From Lactifluus volemus (taxonomy: Eukaryota; Basidiomycota; Agaricomycetes; Russulales; Russulaceae), in NCBI GenBank assembly GCA_022376515.1, contig WTXI01000133.1, positions 1 to 64,000 of the forward strand: DNA of 64,000 bases. The letters run 5' to 3'. Both the position numbers and the translations under genes were made by a program. A model generated the notes under the pieces. It did no database searches, was not told the origin of the DNA, and was given only the letters and a program-made list of their open reading frames with translations. Below, one piece after another: positions 9,989 through 19,626 of the stretch (position 1 is the first letter of the stretch; each line of letters opens with the position of its first letter).

Positions 9989-12900
9989 TTAATCAGAGCT
10001 TGCATATATACATGTAGATGAACTGCGAACGTATCCCGTAGCCCAGTTTAATCCATAAACAAAGTTTGAGAGATCTACCTCCGTTCTATGTCTGCCAGCA
10101 ACCCAGACTGTGTGAGCGTTATGAAGGTATGGTTGGTGAATGGGAGGAATCCACAAAAGGAGCTCATCATCTTCCCCATACATCCATCCATCACTATTGA
10201 TTGGGAATTTGTCCATAAGGTGATCTTTCTCGAAATCTTCTGCTCTGAGCTTCCCTACATGAATCGTATGATCTCGTAAGACCGAGATGATAGGCTGCTC
10301 ATTCAGAGTGGACGCAGGAGAGTTGGTCGATTCTGTGAGTTTGGTAGACGGGCCCACAACATCCTGTCCTGCCGTGGCATCCCACATGCGAATCGTGCTA
10401 TCTCCCGAAGCCGAAACGACCCGCTGTCCGTCTGGTGAGAATACAACCGAGTTAATCCAATCTGTGTGTCCAATAAACGGGCCTGCTACGGCTGCCCCTG
10501 TTGCAGAATTCCACAAGCGAACCGTGCGATCATTTGAGGCCGATGCGATTCGCTTCCCATCCGGCGAAAATGCAACAGAGCAGACCACGTTAGGGTGTCC
10601 AGTAAACGGGCCCCCAAAACCTCTCCCGTTACGGCATCCCATACTCGAATCGTGCAGTCCACCGAGGCCGACGCGATGCGCTTCCCGTCCGGCGAAAATG
10701 TAGTAGAGCGGACCGGGGCTGTGTGTCCAGTAAACGGGCCCACCACAACCTCTCCAGTTATGGCATCCCATATCCGAATCGTGTGGTCCTCCGAGGCCGA
10801 CGCAATGCGTTTCCCGTCTGGCGAGAATGCAACAGAAAGGGCCGCATCAGTGTGTCCAATGAATGGGCCCACTACAACCTCTCCCGTTATGGCATCCCAC
10901 ACGCGAACTGTGCGATCTACCGAGGCCGACGCGATGCGTTGTCCGTCCGGCGAGAATGCAACAGACAGGACAATATCGGTATGTCCGGTAAACGGGCCCG
11001 CTACAATATTTCCTGTCGTGGTATCCCACACGCGAATCGTGCGATCGAGCGAGGCAGAGGCAATCCGCCGCCCTTCAGGCGAGAATGCAACGAAAGTGAC
11101 CCGATGGGTGTGACCAGTAAACGGACCTGCTGTGACCTCTCCTGTTGCGGCATCCCACACACAGATTGTGCAATCTGCAGAGGCAGAGGCAATCCGTTTC
11201 CCGTCCGGTGAGAGCGCAACAGAAAGGATCGACTGGGAATGTCCAGTACACGAACCCGCTACTTCTCCTTTTCTGGCATCCCACACACAAACCGTGTGAT
11301 CTTCCGAGGCCGAGGCAATCCGCTGCCCGTCCTGCGAGAGTGCAACAGAAAATATGGAACGGGTATGTCCAGTCAATGGGCCTGCCACGATCTGGCCTGT
11401 TGCGGAATCCCACACGCAAATTGTGCGATCTCCCGAGGCTGAGGTGATGCGTTGACCGTCCTGCGAGAATGCGATAGAGAAGATAGCATCGGTGTGTCCA
11501 GTGAACGGGCCTCCTACGACCTGTCCTGTTGCGGAATCCCATACACGAATCGTGCGATCATCCGAGGCCGAAGCAATGCTGTTCCCATCCGGTGAGAACG
11601 CAACACACCTAGCACATTTAGTGTGTCCAGTAAATGGGCCCGCTACCATATCTCCGGTTGCAGCATCCCACATCCGGATCATGCAATCTCCAGAGGCAGA
11701 GGCGATACATTGCCCGTCTGGTGAGAATGTAACGCAGTGGACCTGGTCGATGTGTCCAATAAATGGGCGCACAACGACCTCTCCAGTTGCGGCATCCCAA
11801 ACACAAATGGTGTGATCGTCCGAGGCCGAGGCGATGCGTTTCCCGTCCGGTGAAAATGCAACACATCTAACCCAGCTCATGTGTCGATGAAATGGGCTGG
11901 CTACAACCTCTCCTGTTGCGGCATCCCACACCCGAATCATGCAGTCCCCCGAGCCCGACGCAATGCGTTGTCCGTCAGGCGAGAATGCGACGGAGAAGAT
12001 TTCGTCGGTATCTCCAGAAAACGGCCCCGCTACAATTTCCCCCGTCGTAGCATCCCACACCCGAATCGTGCAATCTCGCGAGGATGTTGCGATGCGCTGT
12101 CCATCTGACGAGAATACAACAGAGTTGACGGGTCCATCGTGTGCTTTAATGGTCATTTCTAATGCCGGCCAATCAGCCAACCGTCCGCGTTTCAAAGACA
12201 GCTTTCGAGGGAATAAGTGAAGGTGGTGGTTTACGATGCGGGAAGAGGATGGTGCGAAAGGAAGAGCTGATATGTATATATGCGGGAGGCTCCTTGCTAT
12301 CGCCATCCCGAAATACCTCACAAACGCGAACGCATCGTTCACTAATCCCAATAGATTGTCAACGTCTGATTGGAATGATCGCTGTAATTGTGCCCAATAG
12401 TTACTACATGTCGTATAACATGATAACAGCCGCCTACCTTCTGCTGATCAGACCGTAACCATGTGTGCAGAGATGCCAATGCTCGTGATGCAAAACCGAC
12501 ACTACTCTTGATGCTAAGCACTTCCAGCCAGAAAAGAAACCTTGTCTCGAACAGCAATCGAAGTTTTGGAAACAGGTCACGTTCAACGCCAAGATGTTCT
12601 AAATGACCACCCCAGAAGAAGCACGCATACGATAGAGCAGGTGGAATATATTCTGAAATTCGAGATTCAAGGTCTGGGAGATCCCTGTTCGCGAGATATG
12701 ACGACTCCAATTTGCAAATGTTGAATTTCAGCTCATTGAGCATTAATCCAAGACAGGAATGTGCCAGCTGACGGTGAGCCTTGCCAAGGTCGATGTGGAA
12801 TATCCCGCTCTTCTCATCGGCCAGGAAATCACGGAAGGAGGTGTGAAGAGGGACGATTGGGAGGGTATCGTCGGATGAAGTCACGTTACTGAGCAGTGAG

Positions 12901-15323
12901 CCAAGGTGTCGGAGCATTTCAATAACGCATTCCGAATCCTCGGGGTCGGGGTCCTCGGGGTCACCCTTGGGCGCATATCGTCGCAGAGTAGTCAAAGAGC
13001 GGATGGAAAGCGGAGCGAGAGCAGCAAAGAGCTGCCCCATGACGGAACGAAATAGAGTCTGTGCTGCAACCGGTTTGAAGTATCCTTCCAGAACTTCTCC
13101 ATATAGCTGGTCTAAAGGATCTTGCCCATCACGACCTCGAGAGTGCCCCAACAGACGCTCTATCACCTGCTTCTTGCTAAACCCAAAGCTAGGAGGAGGA
13201 TTGTTTATTAGCCCGGAAGCAACGGCTGCCCACTGAAACAATCCTTCTGCTGCCTTTGCCAGTTTGACACCGTGTCGTTCGAACAGGTTCAGAGGGAGTT
13301 CATTCCGGAGATACAGGCCAATGTCTTGCTCCGTCTTTGCAGCCAGCTTGTGATCATCCATATAGAGGGTGCGCACGGATAACGCGTTACAGAACACACG
13401 TTCAATACCACGCTCCGGTCTCGAGGTGATCAAGATGCGGAAACTTGATGGCAACTCGAAGAGATGTTCAGCAAAAAATTTGTGTAATCCACTCTGGCCG
13501 ATTGCGTCACCACTCTCGTCCAATCCATCAATCACGATAAGGATAGGGTCTTCAAGCTGAACGCTCTTGACTGGTTCAAGGATGAGGCGTTCGAAGAGTG
13601 TGCGATAGTGTCGAGTGCTACAAAGTGACGGATCGGTCTTGAGTACCCTTCCGAGGGCGAGTTTAAAGGCAGGATAGCGATTGGAGAGGTCGCGAGCAAG
13701 TGTCGTGAACAGCTGGTGAGCCTCGTCCTTGGAGCCCTCCTTTCGTAGAAAAGCGAAGTAGGAGCCGAGATACTTGTTCTCGAGCCTCCGAGCGACTTCA
13801 TGTGCAATCGAAGACTTTCCTGTCCCGGCCTGGCCGAGGAGCACGAGCCCACGTTGAGATTCTCGATTCTCGACCCAGTTCTTGATATGGTCCAAGAAGT
13901 CTTCTCGTGTGCCCGGAAGACAGCGCCTGTCATCGCCAAATCGCCAGCCTCCTTTATAAGGCAATTCTCTGATTTTTGCGTCCAATTCTTCGTGCCCCTC
14001 GTCAGGAAGATTATCCAATCGTATTATATTTAGGACTACGCACCAGCCTCCAGCACAGCAATCCCAGTGACGACCGCAGTACGTGCGAGGAAATTGTCTC
14101 GCAGTCGAGTGAGATTTGTGCGATACTCATCAATTTTCGTATCAACTTGTCTGACGACATTCTTCAAAGTCCGCTTCGCTGAAAATCAAATGTTTAGGAT
14201 GAATCGCTAATAACAGAGGCCATGACGACGTACCGACTTGCACATTCTCCGCATACGATATGATAAACTTCGCACATTCCGAGACACACTCCAGCATCTC
14301 ATCCAGGATCTTTGCATGAGTAGATCCTGGTTCCATGTTCTTCAAAACGTCCGCCTCCTTTGCAAATGCGAATGCGTCCTGTATCGCCTTGAGTAGTGTT
14401 TGGACGTTGTCGTCACGCTGAAGCTGGAGTAGCAAAGTCTGGCGATACATGAAACCCATTGAACATTCCATGTCCTCCGATAAGGCATGGGGACCTACCT
14501 CGGGAATCTTTGAGAGCAGAGTCCATGCCAACTGCGCATGGGGGAGCAACTGAAGCGCGAAACCTTGCTTAGCAGAGCAAATGATGCGCAAATCCGATGT
14601 GAGACATACTCCTGCGATTGGACCGATAGCGTCGAGTACCTGCTTGATAACATTAATGGCACCCTTCCATGCCATCATCGAATCCATAGCTTTCATGGCT
14701 TCCTCGGCACGATCCAGAGTACGTGACATCTCCACCTGGCCGTCTGGTACTGGTCCCACAGAGGTATCGCCCCCTGTGGGAAGGTCACCAAGACGTGCAC
14801 CACCTTCTTCAGCGCCGTGGTTGTACAGTGCCGTCGTCGTAGGACCTGGGGGGGTATTGGGTGCCACATATAGAGAGTTCGTCGACACGGTGATGCTCAA
14901 GAGGAGTGTGGGCGGCTCTCGTAAGTGCCTACCATGTCCATCAGAAGTGCTGAAAACTATCTCAAGATCTAGATGTAGGACTCTCAGCGCATGAGTAACA
15001 ATTCGAAGACATAGACGTACCAGGTTGCGCTTCACAGGTGATCTCCTCCCTTCCGATAAGGATGTCTGTCCGCATGGTCCTCTTCGCATAAAGCGATATT
15101 GTGATACGGGAGAGTGGTTGTAAACCACTGCAGGAGTCTCAGTTGGACCGAGGAATGAAAGTACGACAGTGCTCACGATGCATCTACTCTTTCATTCCAT
15201 TCCACGTGCTGCGCCACGCTCTGCCTCGATCGTGTCTGCCATGTATTCTTCCCGTTAGTCACTGTGACATAAAACTGTCTCTCCTTCCCCGGGAGGACTT
15301 TAAGACGAGGAAGATTGTGTGCC
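9989..15323 (-). CDS. NLR-type STAND protein: C2 - NACHT - WD40 repeats, frameshifted near its C-terminus
   Basis: A cytosolic sensor NTPase of the fungal NLR class; members such as HET-E/HET-D act in allorecognition, but the role of this one is inferred. N-terminal exons 15323-15177 and 15127-15021 encode a C2-like domain ('AHNLPRLKVLPGKERQFYV', 'TISLYAKRTMRTDILIG'). A helical domain follows (14450-14240, 'QRDDNVQTLLKAIQDAFAFA'). Introns 14233-14179 and 14043-13988 lead into NACHT with Walker A 'GQAGTGKSS', Walker B 'LIVIDGLDE' and 'ILITSRPER'. Intron 12437-12382 (phase 0) joins NACHT to 'LPHIYISALPFAPS' and then about 14 WD40 repeats of about 43 aa, nearly identical ('FSPDGQRIASAS..D.TIRVWDA'). 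After repeat 12 a run of five C at 10611-10615 shifts the frame; repeats 13-14 and the tail continue in another frame to 9989. Without the shift the main frame stops at 10486. The first exon and start codon are not resolved. Confidence 0.85.
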
Positions 15324-15329
15324 CTGAGG

Positions 15330-16080
15330 ACTGACAAGACGGTGAGATTTAGTACTTATCAGGGTAGAATTACTGAGATAGGTACCAGTGATCTCGAGCT
15401 GGAGTATGCTTGATTGTATTCCGCTGGCCTGAGCGGTGATCGCGCTAATCACAAGGCAATCATCTGAGTAAATACTAGTATCGAAATTGAAGATGAAGTG
15501 AGTGATGTACCCGATTCGGGACTTTTCCAGTGGAGGATCTGGGCTATAGTAATGGTTAACGAGAACATCGGAATCGGGTGTGAAGGACGTTGGCATACGA
15601 ATTTGGTTGTGGAAGGGCCATCGTAGACTGAGGTGAGAAGTTGAGACAAGCACTGGCGCCACTGCGCATGTTCAGGCTGCTGCTGGTCCCCCGGACTCGG
15701 AGGGCGTTTCATCTTGGAGAACAAACAACAAACAACAGTTGACATGTTGACACCTGGTCTAAACATTTTCTCGGGAGTAGGCCAATTCGTTGGAGTTATC
15801 CCAGTGCACATTCTCACTCCCGTACGCTTGCATACATCACTGACAAGGGCCGGCATTCAGCTGAAGTGAAGATCCGGGGATCCGGGGGATCAACAAATAG
15901 CCTCATGAATCGTACGGGAAAAAAAAGGAGGTGAATTATGACAGCCAATTACATAGTCCCATATGGTCCAGAACCAGATGAATCCTCGTACTGTACATTA
16001 TCCTCTCAAGTAGAGAATGTAAATGAAAGCGGGCTGTGCCTTAAACTATGCTCTAGCAGAAAAAAAAAAAAGGCTGTACG
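15330..16080. other. No convincing gene beyond possible first exon of the NLR
   Basis: A minus-strand stretch ending near 15385 reads 'SSILQLEIT' and would suit the first strand of the C2 domain. However, joining it to the exon at 15323 leaves a one-base phase mismatch, so the start is unresolved. The rest (15450-16080) shows no recognisable coding sequence; it contains A-runs at 15917 and 16060. Confidence 0.4.
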
Positions 16081-16094
16081 GTGACCCTTCAGGA

Positions 16095-16206
16095 GTTGGA
16101 TAAATTGCCTCCCCCTCCCTGCCACCCCAATCAAAGTCAACCAAAGAAACATTTCTTTGGTTGACTTTGATTGGGGTGGCAGGGAGGGGGAGGCAATTTA
16201 CCCAAC
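16095..16206. repeat. Near-perfect 112-bp hairpin (55 of 56 arm positions pair)
   Basis: 16101-16149 is the exact reverse complement of 16152-16200 (49 bp, 2-nt spacer CA). One mismatch then five more paired bases extend the arms to 16095 and 16206. It lies next to a poly-A run (about 16060-16071) and before the polypyrimidine tract. No gene overlaps it. It may be a hairpin-RNA source or a replication or repair fold-back scar. Confidence 0.9.
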
Positions 16207-16389
16207 ACCAAAACTCATTTATGGCTGGCAGAATGGTGATGGTGAGGACGGTGTAGTGGGGATTGCATAGCCGGCCCACCTCTCCCCCCGGACGACAGCC
16301 AAACAAAGTCATGTGATGTCTTACAATTACCATTTGTAGCTAGTGTTATGGCGGCCCGGCTCAAAGTTGATATGAAAGCCAGAGCCAGT

Positions 16390-17149
16390 GACGTGTTTGC
16401 TTTCCCCCCTCGGTCACCACGTCCCCCCTTCTCGCTCTCACTGTTGCCGCTTCCCCCCTTCTCTCTGTCCTCTCTCTCTTTGTCGCACCCGCCTCTCTGT
16501 TGCCACGATCGCTGCCCTTTGGCAGCCTGTCACCCTCCCACGCCTCTGTAAGCATGGTCAACAGTGCGTTGCGTGTTTTTTTTTTTTGACTTCTCACACT
16601 GACATTTCTTTTTCTTTGATTTTCCTTCTCTCCCTTTCGTCCGCATCCCCCTCCGCTTCCTCTGTCTCTGCCTCTGCCGCGTCCTCCTGTGCCTCCTGCG
16701 CCTGTGCCACCTCCTGCTTTCACCTCCTCTGCATTGTGTGCCTCCTGGACGGGGTGGTCCATGGCGTCACGCTGCCTACACCGATGCCTTCTCCACCTCC
16801 TCCCCGGTACGTTGTTACGCCACCTGCCCTGCCCCAATGCATGCTGACTTTTTTTCATCGCCCCCTCCTCCTCCTCCTCCTCTGCCTCTGCTGCCTTCCG
16901 CCTCTGCTACCTTGACCACCTCCTCCGGCGCTGCCGCCTCTGCCGCCTGGACCACCATCTCCTGCGCCACCGCCTCTGCACCTCCTGTGCATCTCGTGCC
17001 GCGTGCACCTCCTGTGTGCCTTGCGCCTCTCACGCCTTCCGTGCCGCTTGCGCCTCCTCCTCCTACACTTCCCACACCTCCCACGCCTCCTCCTGTGCTG
17101 TGCGCCTTCTCCTGTGCTTCCCACAGTGCATGCCTCCTCCTGCGCCCAG
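16390..17149 (+). repeat. Long polypyrimidine / CCTCC-rich low-complexity tract
   Basis: About 760 bases with strong C+T excess on the plus strand (CTCCTCCTCC, GCCTCCTGTGCC words). It resumes at 18091-18190 after the solo LTR, so the LTR inserted into it. Long ORFs in both strands here are compositional and I do not call them genes. Confidence 0.8.
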
Positions 17150-18085
17150 TGTCACGGTTCGCAGGGACCGTGGCTCGAAGTGAGCGTCGTTCTGGTTGGC
17201 TATTTGCTGTGGCGAGTCAGACAAGACTAGCAACACCAAATAGTCGATTCTAGCACGTACAGGCAAGGTCCTGTGTGGAGTAGACTTGACTGTGCGAACT
17301 CTGGGTGTCTGTATCGCGCGAGACGGACTAGCGGACCAGCGCACGCGATGGTTGGAGTTACCGTTCCCAAAAGGGATAGACGGTGGCAGATGGGTTAATG
17401 ACGATGTGTAGGTTCAACCGCAACACGGGCGCGAGTGTATTTGGAATGCAAGAGATGCTCGCCTTCCAAGGACACTCGTGAGAGGTTGAACTAAGGTTCG
17501 AGGGCGGACGCGGGGTGAGAAGTGGGGACTACTTCTCACAGCGCGTTCGTATTAGGGTTCAGGCGTCTGGGGACTTGTTGCACGGAAATGGAACAAGTTC
17601 ACAGATGTCTGATCGTGGCGCGAAGTACCTAGATCAAGGTACGAAGAGGGGATTCACAAGAAGAGAGGAGGAAGATGCGATGCGAGTGTGAGCAGGAGAC
17701 AATGAACTGCGATTCTAGACGAAGCTGAAGCTGGGGCTTTAGTTCGTCTATGGGGCCCTATTTATGCGTACAGAGGGCCAGCCAACTATCCTACAAAGGT
17801 CACAGTACAGTAGCGAAGTCAAGACTATTGACTAAGGACCTGAGTCAGTTCTGATGACTCAAGAACTGACTCAGTGCGTCTGACTCAAGATCTGAGTCAA
17901 GAACGCTGACTCAAGATTTGAGTCATGATCCCTGAGTCAAATACACGTCCAAAACGGCGACGCACAGCCCCTAGAAGCGGAACAGAGGGGGCTGGCCAAG
18001 GAAAGGGGTCCTAGGTCATAACACAAGTCGAAAATCAGATGGAAAACAGTAAGAAATGGGCCGGGCGGCCCGCATAACCGTAACA
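17150..18085 (-). mobile_element. Solo LTR (936 bp) of a Gypsy/Copia-type retrotransposon, with CCCAG target duplication
   Basis: Starts TGTCACGG and ends CCGTAACA, so it has TG...CA ends. CCCAG directly flanks it on both sides (17145-17149 and 18086-18090). A 936-bp inverted copy lies at 27562-28497. Read on the minus strand it has an upstream cluster of TGACTCA sites, then a TATA-like CATAAATAGG (about 17760), as expected of U3-R-U5. No internal retrotransposon sequence is attached, so it is a solo LTR formed by LTR-LTR recombination. Confidence 0.88.
17841..17940 (-). promoter_or_regulatory. Array of eight TGACTCA/TGAGTCA (bZIP/Gcn4-type) sites in the LTR U3
   Basis: Eight perfect TGASTCA heptamers lie within about 100 bp. 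They are upstream of the LTR TATA-like box when read on the minus strand. TGACTCA is the established Gcn4/AP-1 bZIP target. The array is conserved in the second LTR at 27708-27806 (seven perfect sites plus two one-base variants). Confidence 0.65.
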
Positions 18086-18189
18086 CCCAGTGCATTCTCT
18101 TGTGGCTCCTGCGCCCTGCACCCTCTCCCACACCTCCACCGCTGCCTCCTCCCTGTGACCCTGCAGCCCCCACCCCTGCCAGGGCTGTT

Positions 18190-19626
18190 CCACCAAGGCC
18201 GGTGGAACCATTGGATCCTCCTGTACATAGTCCTAGATAGTGATTCATGTTGTAGTTTAGCCTCAAATATATGAATTTTATTGCTTAAATTTGTGTGCTT
18301 GAAAACTTTTGGTAAGCACAGATCTAAGTTGCCATTTAAGTGAATCTCCCAGCCCAAGATAAGCATAATGATTGTACAACTTAGGAGGTAAAAAAATAGA
18401 AAAGGAAATTTTTTATTTGTGTGGCTGAAGTCAACTAAGAGCTGCGGCCAAGTCAAAGTCGCAGCAGAAAACTTGGCTAAGTCGAGTTGTTCCCGTCACC
18501 AAAAATGGAAATCACGTGGTGTTGTTTGGTTGTCGTCCGGGGGGAGAGGAGGGGGACTTGGATTGCATGGTGGATGCAGGTGTCCACATGCTAGAGAAAG
18601 TCATATCTTGCTGCGAGTCGGTCGCCAACATGCCTTGACGAATCCGAGGGGTGCAGCTAGGGCACCAGTGGGGAATTTGACTTCGTCGCTTGTCGAGTGC
18701 GTACCCCTGGTGAAGGAAGTTGCATGTCTCGTGCTTGGCAGTAGTGACGGTATAGCACTTGCTACATTCCGGACGGTACCAGGGTATCCTTCTGTACTTC
18801 CAGGACTTAACGCATCGGAACCCACAGACTGCAAAGAGGAAGCATCTTCGCGCAGACATCGTGGCCGTGCGTGATAAGCAGCGTATGTGCTCCCTCCCAT
18901 TCTTGTCTCTTTCTTTTGCTCATTTACATCAGCAGGAAGATGGAGTGGGGTGGCGACGGCGGCGAAGATGATTTACAACAGGGGAGGATGGTTGGGGAGA
19001 CTGGGCGAGTCAACGACTGACGAAATGAACGGCAAGCAACCGTGAGTGAGACTAGGAAAGAAAGACGAGAGCATTGGATGCAGACCCAGGTGTGATGCGA
19101 GGAAAGGCGATGCCGCCAATGCGGACGTTGGAGTATTGGGCCCTGTTGGAGGGTCCCATGCGCCCTTTCCTTTGCGCGAGCCAGAATTAGAAGAGAGCTA
19201 AACATGCTCCCATTGGTGTGGGCTCGCTAGTTGATGGGAACAGGCGATGATCTGTAAGTTGAGATCTAGCATGTGCTATTACGCTATCCATTCTAGGGGA
19301 TGAGACACTGGATGACATGCTCTCACTCTCAACTGAAACTCGCTGCCATGGGATCATCCTCTATGTGGCAATGTCAGACAAGATCCGGAGGAACCGCGGG
19401 ATACGCCACGGTGGGACCGAATCCCAGGGGGTGCGACGTGCCTCAGTCGAAGGAGCCTGAGGGTCCTGTTCCTCCGCGGAGAATTACAATGCCAACAACT
19501 GAATGATTGATGCAAGGAATGTTGGCAGAACGACTACTAGTAGAAGGTGACAACATCAACCACCGCGACTACTCACTTTGACCATCAATTTCTGACCGAT
19601 ACCGTATCGAAAGTCCATAAACTGCA
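18190..19626. other. No recognisable gene
   Basis: I see no protein family, tRNA or repeat structure in either strand. Open frames are short and without family resemblance. The C-terminus of the second COG3 relic begins at 19627. Confidence 0.5.

Noticed and set aside
10595..11866. Long open frames on the plus strand and in other minus frames across the WD40 block
   Set aside because: They are shadows of a repeated coding sequence; the WD40 frame explains the periodicity.
16361..17344. Long ORFs on both strands in the CCTCC-rich tract (Pro/Ser/Ala-rich or Arg/Gly-rich)
   Set aside because: All frames are open because of base composition. No start context, intron or domain supports coding.
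17835..17945. TGACTC/GAGTCA series as a CRISPR-like repeat array
   Set aside because: The repeated unit is only 7 bp with irregular spacing, inside an LTR of a eukaryote; a transcription-factor site array fits better.
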